Below, piece by piece: positions 30,034 through 30,048 of a stretch of 30,048 bases of DNA (the first letter of the stretch is position 1; the number at the start of each line of letters is the position of its first letter). Both the position numbers and the translations under genes were made by a program. Origin of the DNA: Acanthamoeba lenticulata (lineage: Eukaryota; Discosea; Longamoebia; Acanthamoebidae); the NCBI GenBank assembly GCA_002179805.1, contig NAVB01000428.1, forward strand, positions 1-30,048, read 5' to 3'. Under the pieces are notes generated by a model that saw only the letters and a program-made list of their open reading frames with translations, was not told the origin of the DNA and did not search any database.

Positions 30034-30048
30034 TGTCGTTGTGGTGTG

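Noticed and set aside
1..30048. CRISPR arrays, insertion sequences, rRNA genes
   Set aside because: No regularly spaced repeats, transposase-like frames, terminal inverted repeats or rRNA signatures were seen on either strand.

Overview
The window looks like nuclear DNA of a free-living amoeba, most likely Acanthamoeba or a close relative. The exons are GC-rich. They are cut by many short GT-AG introns, mostly 55-110 nt (extremes 37 and 167 nt), often T/A-rich. Genes lie close together on both strands, and long CAG/CAA glutamine tracts occur. The organism call is inference from gene style. All splice models below were read by hand and accepted only where reading phase and protein continuity agreed.

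Layout. Positions 1-2681 (+): 3' part of a polyglutamine-rich putative transcription regulator. 2890-4024 (-): DJ-1/PfpI-family protein, divergent from 4345-7307 (+), a two-half SagB/ThcOx-type nitroreductase-like enzyme. 7460-8883 (-): Siw14/Oca-like tyrosine phosphatase relative lacking the P-loop arginine. 9278-11343 (-): kinetochore protein Nuf2. 11471-16443 (-): 21-exon valyl-tRNA synthetase with a mitochondrial-type leader. 16636-18126 (+): mitochondrial carrier, divergent from ValRS.

Positions 18242-22078 form an accessory island. Two pieces of a decayed F-box/ankyrin-like gene (18242-18628 and 21345-21583) flank two minus-strand genes. One encodes a 407-aa helical protein with a central hydrophobic Gly/Ala-rich region, resembling helical pore-forming proteins in architecture. 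The other encodes an unrecognised 119-aa protein. A frameshifted unidentified fragment follows at 21689-22078. Next come a fatty-acid-hydroxylase/sterol-desaturase-superfamily gene (22275-23409, +), an intronless 959-aa F-box/ankyrin-like gene (23560-26439, +) reminiscent of giant-virus and amoebal families, a secreted beta-helix protein (26647-29416, +), and a small unrecognised gene (29504-30033, -).

There is no operon logic; these are independent eukaryotic genes. The strongest regulatory signals are a pair of inverted E2F-like sites plus a third site just upstream of Nuf2, fitting cell-cycle control, and a perfect CRE palindrome between ValRS and the mitochondrial carrier. The most unusual loci are the two-gene island inside a broken ankyrin-type gene, the stand-alone SagB-type enzyme, and the ValRS first intron, which is stop-free, in frame and carries its own ATG.
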